A DNA stretch of 64,000 nt from Diprion similis (lineage: Eukaryota; Arthropoda; Insecta; Hymenoptera; Diprionidae), in assembly GCF_021155765.1 (NCBI RefSeq), contig NC_060105.1, positions 4,836,001-4,900,000 of the forward strand, read 5' to 3'. Under the pieces are notes generated by a model. That model made no database searches, had not been told where the DNA came from, and saw nothing but the letters and a program-made list of their open reading frames with translations. This document shows positions 48,883 to 60,907 of the stretch, one piece after another (position 1 is the stretch's first letter; the number at the start of each line of letters is the position of its first letter). Both the position numbers and the translations under genes were made by a program.

Positions 48883-51740
48883 TTAGACTCTTTTCAAATG
48901 CTGAACGACACTGAGATTATAGAATAAGTTATCCCTTAAGGTCGTCCAACTAGCAATTTGCGCTTTTTGTACTTTTGGCAAATACTCACGCAGCTGTTGT
49001 TCTGCAGCTATGGTTTCACCGTGTGACTTTAAAAATGCTCCAAGATATGCTTGAGCAAGTTCAAAATCCTTTTTACTTTTCATCATTGAGCATATCATTT
49101 TTAAAAATTGTAACATTATTACAATCGATCCTCCAGAGTGTAGTGACAAAGATTGTACTTCAAAATCAATGGCGCTGGGACCAAGAGATTTGAACCTTTC
49201 GATAACTTCAGAAAAGTCATCCGTCTCACTAGAGAGTTGCAACAATTTGCCAAATACTGTAAGACTATCAAAATTCGTCGGTGCTAATAATTTGCTCGTT
49301 TGATCTTTGTCTGTTATTTCTCCCAAATCAAATTGCACTTCTAGTGACGGGATTGTAGGTAGGAAAAAAGGAGCAGCTGGCGGAGCTTTTGGAGCTTCTT
49401 TCGGCTTATTTCTTTTTTTTACAATATCTATGTTTAGTAAATTTTGCCATCTTGAGTTAGGTAAAGATGACATGGTGATTAGCTTGGTGTGGATTTGTTC
49501 TGGTGAAACAAATTCTTCATTTTCACCACCATCTTGATCTTCAGACTCTACCGACACCTGGTTCGGTTCTGGAGCAGAACCTGGTAGTGCCAATACTGGC
49601 CCACTTAGATCTGATGGTATTGATGTTAACGATACATGAGAGTAGAGAGTTCGGTTTGACCACAAGTAAATTCCGAGATTACAAACGTGTGACGTAGCAA
49701 GGTATTCGCCGGTTGGGGAAAAGTGTAAAGATGTGCAAGCTTCTTCAACCTAGAAAAATAAAAATGAAATAAATTATATTCAAATATCGAGTGAAGTTAA
49801 GAAACTATAAGCGTTTAGTTGTGATAAAGTGATAATAGTACTGATCTCGTACACTAAAAATGTCTATGAGCTGAGCAGAGGGGATATCCCAAGTCCGAAT
49901 TGTACAGTCCATAGAAGCAGTTATCAACCATCGCGCATCAGGACTAAATGTTGCGTCTGTGATGCGGCTAGTATGACCGTTAAAATGTCGAACCAAACGT
50001 CGAGTGTCTAAATCTATAAGTATTACAGTCAGATCCTCTAGTGCTAAAGCAATGAGTGACGTCTCTGCATGAGTTCGAAGCCATTCCACTGGCTCTTTTA
50101 CTTCAATCACAGTACGCGGCGAAGAATCTAAAATTAAACGAAGAGAATAATAAGATAACTTATTGTTATTATTTTGCAAAGTAATTGATACTGTTATTCT
50201 GTTTACCTTTAGTTTGTTTGAAGGGCCAAAATTTGATTGTAGCATCACGACCAGCTGTGATAACAAATTGATTCAACGTATCAACGGCAACACCGCTGAC
50301 TGGCGCTGTGTGTCCTCCATTTTCACCACCATAGGTGGTTCTATGTATTCCTGACTGTATGTTAAATCTATCTACATGGCCGGTGCTGTACCCAATTATA
50401 ACGAAATTACCACAATGCGTAATGCAAAGGCTGGTAGCTGTGGCACTTGGATTACGGTGAAATCTATCTGGCAATAACTTAAGCTCTCCCATTTTTATTT
50501 TGTCATAAGACCACGTCGTAACAACACCAAGCCCAAGGTGCAATGCTGCAACATTATCCCAATCCTTTTCCCTCGTCGATTCTGAGGTGAACAGCGTGAT
50601 CGGAGGCATGATCAAAGGATCTTCTACAGCTCTGCTTTTCTTCTTAGATGCTTTTCTGTTGAATGATGCTCTTCCAAGGCTTTTATTGAATGTTTCCGTT
50701 ATCGTGGAAAATATTCTGAGCGAGGAATCTCCTCCAGCGCTCAGGATGTTGTGCCCATCATTCCCATGGAATCTAATGAAAGTTGGTGGCTCTGCGTGAC
50801 CCTCGCGAATTCTCAAAAGCCTAGCTCCTCCATCAGCCAAATCAAATATCCACAGTTTGAGAGAATTATCCGGCGATGAGGTGACAATTAAAGGCTCGTT
50901 TGGTAGGCTGTTTAAACCAGTTACTGCGCCGAAATGAGCATTCAATAATTGGCAATCTACCTTTCTTTGTTCCAGATTCCAGAATACTACGTGACCTGCC
51001 AAACTTCCCGTAGCCATAATGGGATGTCCGTCGCTCCTGAAGGCAATCGAAGTCACCAGTCCCCAATCCTGGATAAATTCCACAATAGTTTCGTCATACT
51101 TTACGTTATGCAGAACGATTTTACCGTTTGCCAAACCAATGGCTATCACATCAACTGCCGGGGCTTGTTCCAAGACGCTAACTGGTGAGCTCCAACCCTT
51201 GATAGTGTAAATCATTTTAGCACTCTTCAAATTCCATATCTGAAGCTGTCCCTGTTCACTACCAAGTAATATTTTATTTATGTACGTGCTTGGATGTACG
51301 ATTGTTGTGATCTGAAATATGCTATTAGCGAAATTCAGTTCCAGAACATTTTCTTCAGATTTGATATCCCACAGCTTCAGATTACTGTCCTCGTCGATCG
51401 ATATAAGGTGGGGTCCAAACGGATGCAATATATGAACGGGACATTCGTGTCCTTTGTACGTGTGCTTAAGTTCTGAACCACGACGCCATGCGTATATTTT
51501 ATTTTCACTCGCTGTGTAAATGTGGTAGGCATCAGCCGCCATGCAAGTTATTTCTCCGTCATGTACACCTGACACGCTCAAAAGTGTGAAATGGGAACAT
51601 CCGTAAGTGTGGAATGCTCTTCCAACGCATGTTACTATTAAATTTTCTTTTCTCCTTTGAATGTACCTTGTAACTGCAGGGATGTGGTTACTGACATAGC
51701 CTAACGCACGGTTTCCCGAAAATATTTTACTGTGTGACAT
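48883..51740 (-). CDS. WDR36: WDR36/UTP21, U3 snoRNP (small-subunit processome) WD-repeat protein
   Basis: Read on the minus strand, exons 51740-50207, 50127-49853 and 49749-48883 give 891 aa, with introns of 79 and 103 nt. Two tandem WD40 propellers occupy about residues 30-610, with landmarks such as HPSTYINKILLGSEQG, QAPAVDVIAIGL, FNKSLGRA, GIHRTTYGG and MDCTIRTWD. The C-terminal Utp21 domain (about 650-891) includes SRWQNLLNIDIVKKRNKPKE. The protein is part of the nucleolar U3 complex needed for 18S rRNA processing and sits close to family length. The second donor was chosen as AGT then GTACGA because it keeps phase and gives the exact family spacing between DIF and SPTGEYLATSH; a competing GTACTA shifts the frame. 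The ATG at 51740 begins MSHSKIFSGNRALGY, with no need for an upstream exon. It converges on NDC1 and diverges from the CXC gene. Confidence 0.95.
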
Positions 51741-52475
51741 TTTGAAGAGTTTAAATTCTCCACTACTATCCTCGTATTTTTACTCACATATCTTTAAAAC
51801 ATATCAGATTTTCTTATAATGTACATCATTACTGATAGATTGAATAGGTTCAAATACTGCGACGACGTTGTGTTAGGTTAAATTAGGGTTAGGGTGGCAC
51901 CACGTGTATTCAAAAGTCTTGTCAACATATTCACGCCGTGCGGAATTTTCACCGATTAGTTACATAAGTACGCAGATAGGTGGATCTCTTGAAAGTTGTT
52001 GCTAGTCATTCTCCACTCACAAAACTGAAAAACATGAGAAAGAATTGTATTTATTGAATGAGATTGTTAATATTTGAAATTTCTTGATTCATTTTCTAAA
52101 ACTTGATGCATCGTGGTTCATAAAACCCTGACTATTTACATTAAAGGGAAATTAAAATTTAGTGCGTTACATCTGTCTAAGTATATTGCACGTATTTCAC
52201 ATTCTTTCATGGACGTGCAGTTGGCCTGCACATCGCAGCCGCCATCCGCCGTAGTTTTTTCCACTACCTTCCAGTCTATGAGATTAATAATTCCATGACT
52301 CAAGTTTAAACATGGAATTTGGTTGTCAACGGTCGAACCAAAACCGGATCGAGTTGTCTTGTTTTCTTCGCAATCGTGAATTCTTCAGTCAACGTCGCAA
52401 AGAACAAAAGGAAGGAGGAGTTCGAGAATTGGAAATTTTATTCGTTAGAAGCCATAAAGAATATTTCGTGTCAGA
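51741..52475. promoter_or_regulatory. Divergent promoter region of WDR36 and the CXC-domain gene
   Basis: About 735 bp separate the two start codons. It contains two head-to-tail TTAGGG units at 51883-51894 and CACGTG at 51901-51906, about 160 bp from the WDR36 ATG. The right part (about 52200-52475) is probably 5' UTR of the CXC gene. A 85-codon frame starting at 52312 runs over it but cannot be spliced in phase to the next exon. Confidence 0.55.
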
Positions 52476-54277
52476 ATGCCTGGACGTAGGAAGCAGATGG
52501 GCAAAAACACTACACTACAACATGCGTAAGTGCAGGATCCAAATTTTTCTGACCCAACTGCCTTCGTAGTATTGAATTTTGCATTTATTGAATCATGTTA
52601 CTGGATCTTTTGACGGATAATTTATTCGAATTGTTTTCCACCTTGAATGGGATCTACTCAACTTCTCTAAGATAGCATCGTTATCTTGTAATTACAATCT
52701 AAAAAAGAGATCGCAGAAGCTTCGTGATTTTACTGCCCTTTAATTTTCTATTAATATTTCTGTCACAATTATAATTAATTGATGTATGGTATATCATTGC
52801 CCTATCTGCCACTGATTATCATTAAATGCTTGAAATGTTTCAATTGAATTACAGCGCACAGGATGCGAGCACACAAACAACTCCAGATAAAACTTCACTT
52901 CAAGTTGTACAATTAAAAGAAGAAGTAAAATTATTGAAACAAACGCTTGACTGTTTGTTGAAAACCCAATTGTCAAACAGCAGACAAGATGATAGTTGTA
53001 CAGTGCTTGATAAAGAACACGGACATAGTCAGGCAACTGCAGCACCCAGTTCAGGATCAAACACTGAATCTCAGGAGCGACAGCCCGATCCGGTAACAGC
53101 AAGTCCAACAACAAATAAGAAATCTGGGAAAGGATGTGCTTGCAAAGGCAAGTGTATAAGCAAACCTTGCGGTTGTGTGAAAAAAGGGATTCCTTGTGGG
53201 GAATTTTGCAAGTGCAAACACGCTAAATGCCAGAACAAGGTGAGATTAAATTTTAAAACAAAATCCCAGTTTAAATTTCAATCTTTCTTGGCTATTTTAA
53301 CGCAGACTTTTAAACAATGCTATGTAAAATATTATTGAAACATTTTACTTGAAGAAAATCGAAACAGTATAAATACAGATACCTTTTCTACTTTTACATG
53401 ATTTTGATAAATTTACAGGAATTGAACAAAGAAAATATCGCGAATCCAAATGTTCAGGCCACATTGGCTGGGGTGGCAGACCATGTCTCGAGTAATTTGT
53501 CTGCACTTACGCTCAAAGACAATCATCAGACGAGAGTTATGGGTGGCGCTGTGGGTCCGTCTAATAAAAACCTCAAGAATCTTGCAAAGGCAGCAAAGAG
53601 TATTTTTAGTCCAGATACCTCTACAGCGTATGAAGATGAACTTCCATCAGACAATCTCAAGTTGGATGCTACGTTTCAGTTTGGTGATTCCAAAAAAAAT
53701 TTAAGCTATACATCGGACTCGTCTGTCTCACCACCAGACGATAGGTCTCACCCCACTAAAACCAGAATGAACAATGCAGCAAAGAACCCTAAAAAAATTT
53801 CTGGCAAACCACGAACTCGAGAAGATTCTGACGACAATGTAAGAAGAAAATTTATGAATACATAATGATTACTGAAATAGTCTATATATTATTAAGCTGC
53901 TAATGTTTTATTTTTCATCTTTTCTTCGTAGGTAGAACTTTCAATTGATCCAATGAAGCCGACGCGGCAATTACCTCGTACGCCCGTCAGCGGATCACCT
54001 CAAAGTTTTCGACTTGAACTATCTGTTGCATCTATTTCTTGTTTGCAAAACGAGGCTAAAGAAGAACCAATACTGCCTCCAGAAGGTAAGCAATAGTTAA
54101 CTGAAACGAATTTATTATATGGTTGTTTGAATTGAAACTGAATTTATTTCAGATTTTAATGCACCGGTGGTGAATTTAGAAGAACACTATGCTCAGCTGC
54201 TTCCATGTAAGCTTTGTCATCGGAAGTTTTATCCGTTTAGGCTAAAAAAACATGAAGCCAGTTGTAAAAAGTTATAA
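52476..54277 (+). CDS. CXC-domain and C2HC-finger protein, function unknown
   Basis: Exons 52476-52525, 52855-53239, 53419-53838, 53932-54085 and 54153-54277 give 377 aa. The start is the ATG that begins MPGRRKQMG; only this frame reaches the GTAAGT donor at 52526 in the phase demanded by the next exon. Residues 34-56 form a short Leu-heptad coiled coil. Residues 111-142 hold nine cysteines as CxC-x3-C-x4-CxC-x6-C-x3-CxC-x4-C, the CXC fold type found in the tail of chromosome-associated kinesin KIF4 and related to tesmin/LIN54. The middle is Ser/Lys-rich and probably disordered. The C-terminus has C355-x2-C358-x11-H370-x3-C374, a C2HC zinc finger. There is no kinesin motor. Zinc and DNA or chromatin binding are inferred from the folds. 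I do not recognise the orthologue. Confidence 0.82.
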
Positions 54278-54755
54278 ACAGATGCTATGTGAGCCTGATA
54301 TTGTATTTACGTATTATATAAGCTTTGCCGTCATATGAGCAGATGCTACTTGAGCCTGACATTGTACTTTTACCTATTGACTTGCACAAGAAATAAGCAC
54401 TTATATTTTTCATTATATCATAATCGGTGGTATGTAACAGTTAATAATTGGAGCCTTGTATTATTAGATTCTCGTGAAATGTCAAACTATTTTCTTATTA
54501 ATATTATTAACATTATTATTTTTTAAACGTATAAAATTTTTTTTCTAGTACTTCCCCATTTCCATCAGTTTCAGCGTTGACTGAAGAATATTCAGTTCCG
54601 TCAATCCCAATGTATCACCCTAAGTTTGTACAGTTAAACTACAACCATAACTGAATGCTTGCACAATACCAGCAATACCTTAATTAGATATCTATGTACA
54701 CATGTTACATATATACGTTGAGTTAGGTATATTGTTCGCAATCAGGTTATGAATT
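54278..54755. other. 3' UTR region of the CXC-domain gene
   Basis: AT-rich. I see no canonical AATAAA close to the stop codon. A partial direct repeat includes GAGCCTGA near 54290 and 54350. No gene recognised. Confidence 0.5.
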
Positions 54756-54793
54756 TTTATTTTATTTTCGCAATGATATATACTGGTTTTTCT

Positions 54794-54994
54794 TTAATAG
54801 CAGACAGATTTCAATAATAAGTCAATAGAATCGCCCGTCTTGATCATTGGTATATCAAACGTTGAGGTATCAAAAACTACTTGATGGTAAAAAAAACTCG
54901 TATATTCTGCAGTCAAATTCAAATTTACCGCTCTGAGGCAGCCACAGTGAAGGTTCCGTACAGTTCCATTCCGTAACACTTGAGGGATTTCCAT
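54794..54994 (-). CDS. Candidate small protein gene, 66 aa
   Basis: On the minus strand an ATG at 54994, preceded in frame by TAA six bases upstream, opens 66 codons beginning MEIPQVLRNGTVRN and ending LLLKSVCY. Minus-strand AATAAA signals at 54756-54761 and 54761-54766 lie about 30 bases beyond the stop, and the composition is less skewed than in the surrounding AT-rich DNA. It would diverge from DDX18 with only about 180 bp between start codons. I recognise no family, and there is no signal peptide or membrane segment. A partial exon or a chance frame remains possible. Confidence 0.35.
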   Translation of the reverse strand: MEIPQVLRNGTVRNLHCGCLRAVNLNLTAEYTSFFYHQVVFDTSTFDIPMIKTGDSIDLLLKSVCY

Positions 54995-55176
54995 ACGTTA
55001 CTAGGTAATATTGTATACTCAGTGCTTGATTTCCCTGACCATGCCATGCTCGCCATGCGTTTGTCGATGTAGCGTGTTTTAAACTGAATACACTCTGTAG
55101 ACTTGCAGTATATTATACAGCACTGCTGGGTTATAACGTTCTTGTTGCATAAATATTATAAAAAAATAACTGATAC

Positions 55177-58100
55177 ATGGTAAGAACAAACAATATTATC
55201 CGGCAATTCAATTATAAATTCAATTCTTCTAGTAATATAATCTAACCTCTAAGGCGTCAAATACTTGAAACTTTCCGTATCAATGTTTGAAAATTTTTAG
55301 CCTTTCGTTGCTTTGATATAAAAGTAATAAATACATTTACTAATCAGCCATCTCACTGCTTCGACATTCTGGAGCTCCATAATCGTAATTTCTCTTGGTC
55401 AATATTACTCCTAACCTACAAAATATCTTAGTTGCATTTCATCGTCAATAATTTGGGATAAAAACTGATGCATTGATATTATAGTACTTGAATAATTTAT
55501 AATAAGACTGTTATTTCAGGCACCCAAAAAATCTGTTCGTAAAATAAAACCTGGAAAACGTCCAGTATCCAAACTGCCGTATAATGGTTAGTTGAAAATA
55601 CATTATGACTTTTACATTGAATACAATTGATAAAGTTAATTAATAACTATCAAAGTACAACATTCCTAAATCATTAATCAATAAGCTTAAATCATACTAA
55701 TAAAATTTTGGTTATTTTTGAAATGTTGAGACTCCGCAGAAACATCTGATGACAGCAATGAAGACATAGTTGCGAATGGGCATGGAGTTAAACGGCATCT
55801 GCCTGATGATACTTCAGTGAAAAGTGAGTCAAACCAAGAATAGTGATATTTGCCAAATTTATAGTGTCAATGTAGAACATACAATGACTGATACGGATTT
55901 TCAGAGAAGAAGAAGAAGCCTGAGAAGTTAGAAAACACTAAAAACAATGAAGATGGAAGTGGTGATGACAGCGGACAGGAAGAGCTGGAAGAGGAAGCTA
56001 CGGCATGCGATGTAGCAAAAATACGTAAGCTTTAAATTTCTAACAGAAGATAGATATGGTTTTCATATTGTTTAAAGTTCCATTTTATCATTTTCAGTAC
56101 CTGGATCCGCTGTAGGTTTGGAAATAATGAACAGTGCTGCGTTCTCATCCCTGAAAGACAAAGTATGTGAAAATACCCTGAAGGCAATTGAAGATATGGG
56201 TTTTGCTAACATGACTGAAATTCAAGCCCGATCAATTCCTGCCCTACTCGAAGGACGAGACCTTGTCGGGGCCGCTAAAACTGGTTCCGGAAAGACACTA
56301 GCATTTTTAATACCAGCCGTGGAACTCATCTACAAGCTGAAGTTCATGCCACGAAACGGTTGGTCCGCAGAAATATATCCAAATACAAATTTTGCAGCAG
56401 ACAAATATTTGAAAATTCATAATTTTAGGTACTGGCTGCATTATCATATCCCCGACACGCGAGTTGTCTATGCAGACCTTTGGCGTTCTCAAGGAACTCA
56501 TGAAGTACCACCATCACACTTATGGCTTGCTGATGGGAGGCGCAAACAGGAAAACCGAGGCACAGAAACTATCTAAGGGCATAAACATTGTGGTAGCTAC
56601 ACCTGGTCGATTGTTGGATCACCTTCAAAACACTCCTGATTTTTTGTATAAAAATCTTCAGTGCCTAATTATCGATGAGGCCGATCGCATATTGGATATT
56701 GGTTTTGAAGAGGAATTAAAACAGATTATCAATATTCTGCCTAGTGAGTTTCTTTTCTCTTTATCAGTATTTGCACTGTATACAAGCTGGATAAAAACCC
56801 AGCTAGTTGTACAGTTTAAATGCATTATAACTTCCAGAAATTACTCTGATGTGTGTTTCTTTTGTAACATTGTTTTCTAAGAATATTCTTGAAAGTCTTA
56901 TGCCATCTGAATTTTTCTGTTACAGAAAGAAGACAGACGATGTTGTTCAGTGCGACACAGTCTCAGAAAACGGAAGCTCTGACTACCCTAGCTCTAAAAA
57001 AAGAGCCGATATACGTGGGGGTGGATGACGAAAAAGAAAAGGCAACTGTCGAGGGTTTGGAACAAGGCTATGTTGTGTGTCCGAGTGAGAAACGTTTCCT
57101 GCTGCTGTTCACCTTCCTTAAGAAGAATCGGAAGAAGAAGGTTATGGTATTCTTCAGCTCCTGCATGTCTGTCAAATATCATCATGAACTATTGAATTAC
57201 ATCGACCTACCGGTGATGAGCATACACGTAAGTATGCCCTGGAATTTAATTTCCTGGAAGTAAATTCTTTTATTTATCACCCAGCCTCAACTACATTCTT
57301 TTATTTCTCTCTGTTAGGGAAAGCAAAAGCAAACTAAACGCACTACGACGTTCTTCCAATTTTGTAATGCAACCACTGGTATTCTTCTCTGTACCGACGT
57401 TGCAGCTCGAGGTCTTGACATTCCTGATGTTGATTGGATCGTGCAATATGATCCGCCGGATGATCCTAAGGTACGATGTACATTCTAAGATTAACGCAGT
57501 AACTATCAGACAATCAGTTATATATTCTTTATGCTTTTATTTTTCGCTTTTTCCAGGAATATATACACAGAGTTGGAAGAACAGCACGTGGAGAAGGTAG
57601 CAGTGGTCATGCCTTGATGGTTCTGCGGCCAGAGGAATTAGGATTTCTGCGTTACTTGAAGCAGGCACGAATTCCGGTCAATGAATTTGATTTCTCGTGG
57701 AACAAGATCGCTGATATACAGTTACAAGTGAGTATTAGTTTTTGATTAACAAGTTGAACACTTTACATATATGTTTATATTTGCTAACCAACGAACGATG
57801 AGTTAGCATTGCTTTGAAATGTATCCAGAATCACTTGCCAACTAAACTAAATCATCTCCTCATATTGCGTCGTATTTTCAACTGAAAATTTGCCAGTATT
57901 GTGACACATGATCTAATAATAATAAGAATAACGGTGACGGTGCAGCATTTCTTCACATTTCATGCAGCGCTTCTGTAAACTCAAAGTCAGATCAGCATGA
58001 GTCTCACAGGTATTACGAATTATTAAAAGTTTCATACTACTTTCCAAAAAGCTCAAGAAAAAATGTGCACAGAAGGATATAAAAGAAATTAAATATATTG

Positions 58101-60864
58101 GAAACCTATGATTCTATTAGATACTCAAATATTATTTTGCCCCATTTTCTGGTTATCGCATTAAAATTTCATCCATACGTTGTTGATTAGGATTGGAGTG
58201 AACAATGATTCCAAGGGAGATACTTAGCTGACGAACAAACTCAAAAAATGTGAAGATTAAAATATTATCAATCATTGTGATGACAGCCCTAAATTATGAA
58301 AAGAAAGAAAATTTTATTGTGCACCGCGTGTAGTCAAAGTTTTAAAGTATGCGAGCAATACTCGTTGGGAAAACATTACTGAACGTCTAATTGGTCCTTA
58401 ATTATATAATTCCCAGGTATTCAATAACAACAACGATATCCAGTTTGAACGCAATGCGTGAGTTGTGCGCGTCGAGGTTTCTGATTCCAGGCAGATCGGT
58501 CTGGCGCTGGTCGAAAGTTGCTCAAAATCGCGTTATAAATACCTTCGCCTTGGCTACATAAGCCCACGCACTCCAGCGTCCCTCTTCTTCCGGCTCTCTC
58601 TGCTTTTAAGATTTTCAGTAACTACACATACTTTACCCGAGACCCGGAAATCTATTCTTAGCATTTACTTCCATAAATAAGAAAACCTTTAGGGATACAG
58701 CAAACCGCTTTCCGATTTCACGCCTGAAAGGAAAACTATCGCGGAAGGTGGTACGCGATTTTGGACGAATCATTTTACCGAGCTTAATTCAAAGTTCAGA
58801 GGTCAATCACAATTAAGTCCGTAATTTTCTTTCTTTATTTTATTGACGATAAATTAATTAGATTAATACCGTCTAGAACTCTGAAAGTACGCTATACCAG
58901 ATGCCAAGACCGTGTTTTTACTCCCCCGAATACAATCCTTATACTCGATCGAATAGTTTTTATCCCGTATCCGGCCGTCTGCCTTCGTTTATTATCATCG
59001 TCTGTTCTACTCGTAATCTAAGCATAGATGTAACCAGTACGTGTATGCCGCCATGCGTGGATGCTTTGCCAGCGTACTTGTGTTTTCACGAATACTTGCT
59101 AGTGTAAATATATCTTACAGTGAAGCAATTTACCGCAATAAATTGGCAATTATGTACATTGTTATTGCGCCAAGAATCCAGATAAAGTCTGTAGAAAAAA
59201 TTGAACAAGTTAAAACTGGAAATTGAGTTCTTCGTTTTATATACATTTTGGCAAGTTTTTTTTTTTTTTATTCACATGTACTTTTTATCGCTGATGCGAA
59301 AATTGAATACAGAAGAATTGGCGAAATATTTACCTGTCGAGATTCTTAGATTATGTATAAAACAAATTTACCTTTTCCGCGTTTGGGAGTATCGTCTTGT
59401 CGCAATGAGTTACTGATTTTAATTTAATAATCTGCGCAGCTTAAAACCAAGTCGTTGACGAATACGAAGTTGCGAAAAATGATTGCCCACTTTACGTGGT
59501 GAAAGTATAATATATATGCATCTATTTGAAATAAATCGCGATATTCATTAACAAATGTTTTCTCTACTAGATATATGGATATGAATAATCTACAGGTATC
59601 TAACCTTGGTCAAATATAAATTTCGCTCCGTCGAGGTTTTCGAAAACTTGAGAAAACTCTGTTGAGACGTAAATTACTTACGTACTGGATACGTGATAAC
59701 TCTCAATTGCAATGGATATGGACCAAACAGTATCTAGACGTAGAAAAAACTGTTTCTAGCACAAAAAGTTAGCTGCGAGACGGTAATTGCTCGTAAGAGG
59801 CTTTTTGCGTTTCTAGTTAATTGTTATATATTTACCTTATGACCATTCCCGGGCAAATGGTTCAACCCGATAATGATCATAACGAGATTAAAGCTGTAGG
59901 GGTTAACGATATTGATGTTTCAAGCTCTCTATACATAGAAAGCGAAAAAATTATAGGAAAAGGTGAATAAAATTTTGTTAAAAAATATCAAACTCATCTT
60001 ATAATTCTTCGTCTCCCGAGCCATCTGAAACGCATCCTATAAGAATTCAGGTCTTTGTATTGAGGGTGTATAATTAGAATATATCTTGGAAAATCCAGGC
60101 AACTTGCTAAAATTCTAGGAACTAGTGCAGTCTGCAGACAATCATACATTAAATATCGGGGTAAAGTTTCGTTGTTTGAAATATCAGGAAACTCGAAAGT
60201 AAACATTCATATACCTAAGTACGGACTGACGGTGAAGAAATGCAGAATAAACCAACGTTTTCTGTTATAAATGTGATTTGAAATTTGCGACGGTGCTTTT
60301 TCGGGAACGCTGTTTCGCGGCTGTGTAATAATAACAGAGAGAGAACGTTACTTTTCGTAATTTAATTTCTGATCTGCGCGACGGCGGAGGAGGAGGAACG
60401 GGGGTAGAGAGGAGGTTTCCTCTCTCTCTCTCTCACTCTCTCTCTCTCTGCTTGCGTTTACACGAAGACGTTTCATTCGGCTACCGATGTGTTCGTCTTC
60501 CTTGAGAAAAGATCGTGGCTCGAGGAGGAGGCTGGGAGGGTGAAGGAGGGAAAGGCGAGGAGCAAGAGAAGAGGGAAATCGCGCCCACGCGAGTGAATCA
60601 TGTGCCACTCCCTTCTTGAGCGGTCGTAACCAATCCAGAATCTGCGCGCGGGTTGCAGAGGCAGATTGGAATCTGCGTCTTGGCCATGGCTACTGGGATC
60701 CGATGATTTTACCTTTCTCGGCTCTGTGCGCTATGTAGCAATAATTTTTTATTATTATGAATAATCAGCTCTGCTATAGCGAGTTAATCCACCATGTCTT
60801 TGCAAGTTCCGTGTTGATTAATCGAGCCTGGGGGTGTCGATCTCTTCTTCACTACTTTCCTTTG

Positions 60865-60907
<43 letters not shown>

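Noticed and set aside
49841-49852. Donor GTACTA, six bases further along, for WDR36 exon 2
   Set aside because: Using it breaks the reading phase into exon 3, whereas the GTACGA donor keeps phase and the family spacing.
52312-52569. 85-codon frame MEFGCQRSNQ as the start of the CXC-domain protein
   Set aside because: At the only good donor (52526) this frame leaves one base, while the next exon needs two. The shorter ATG at 52476 in another frame fits exactly.
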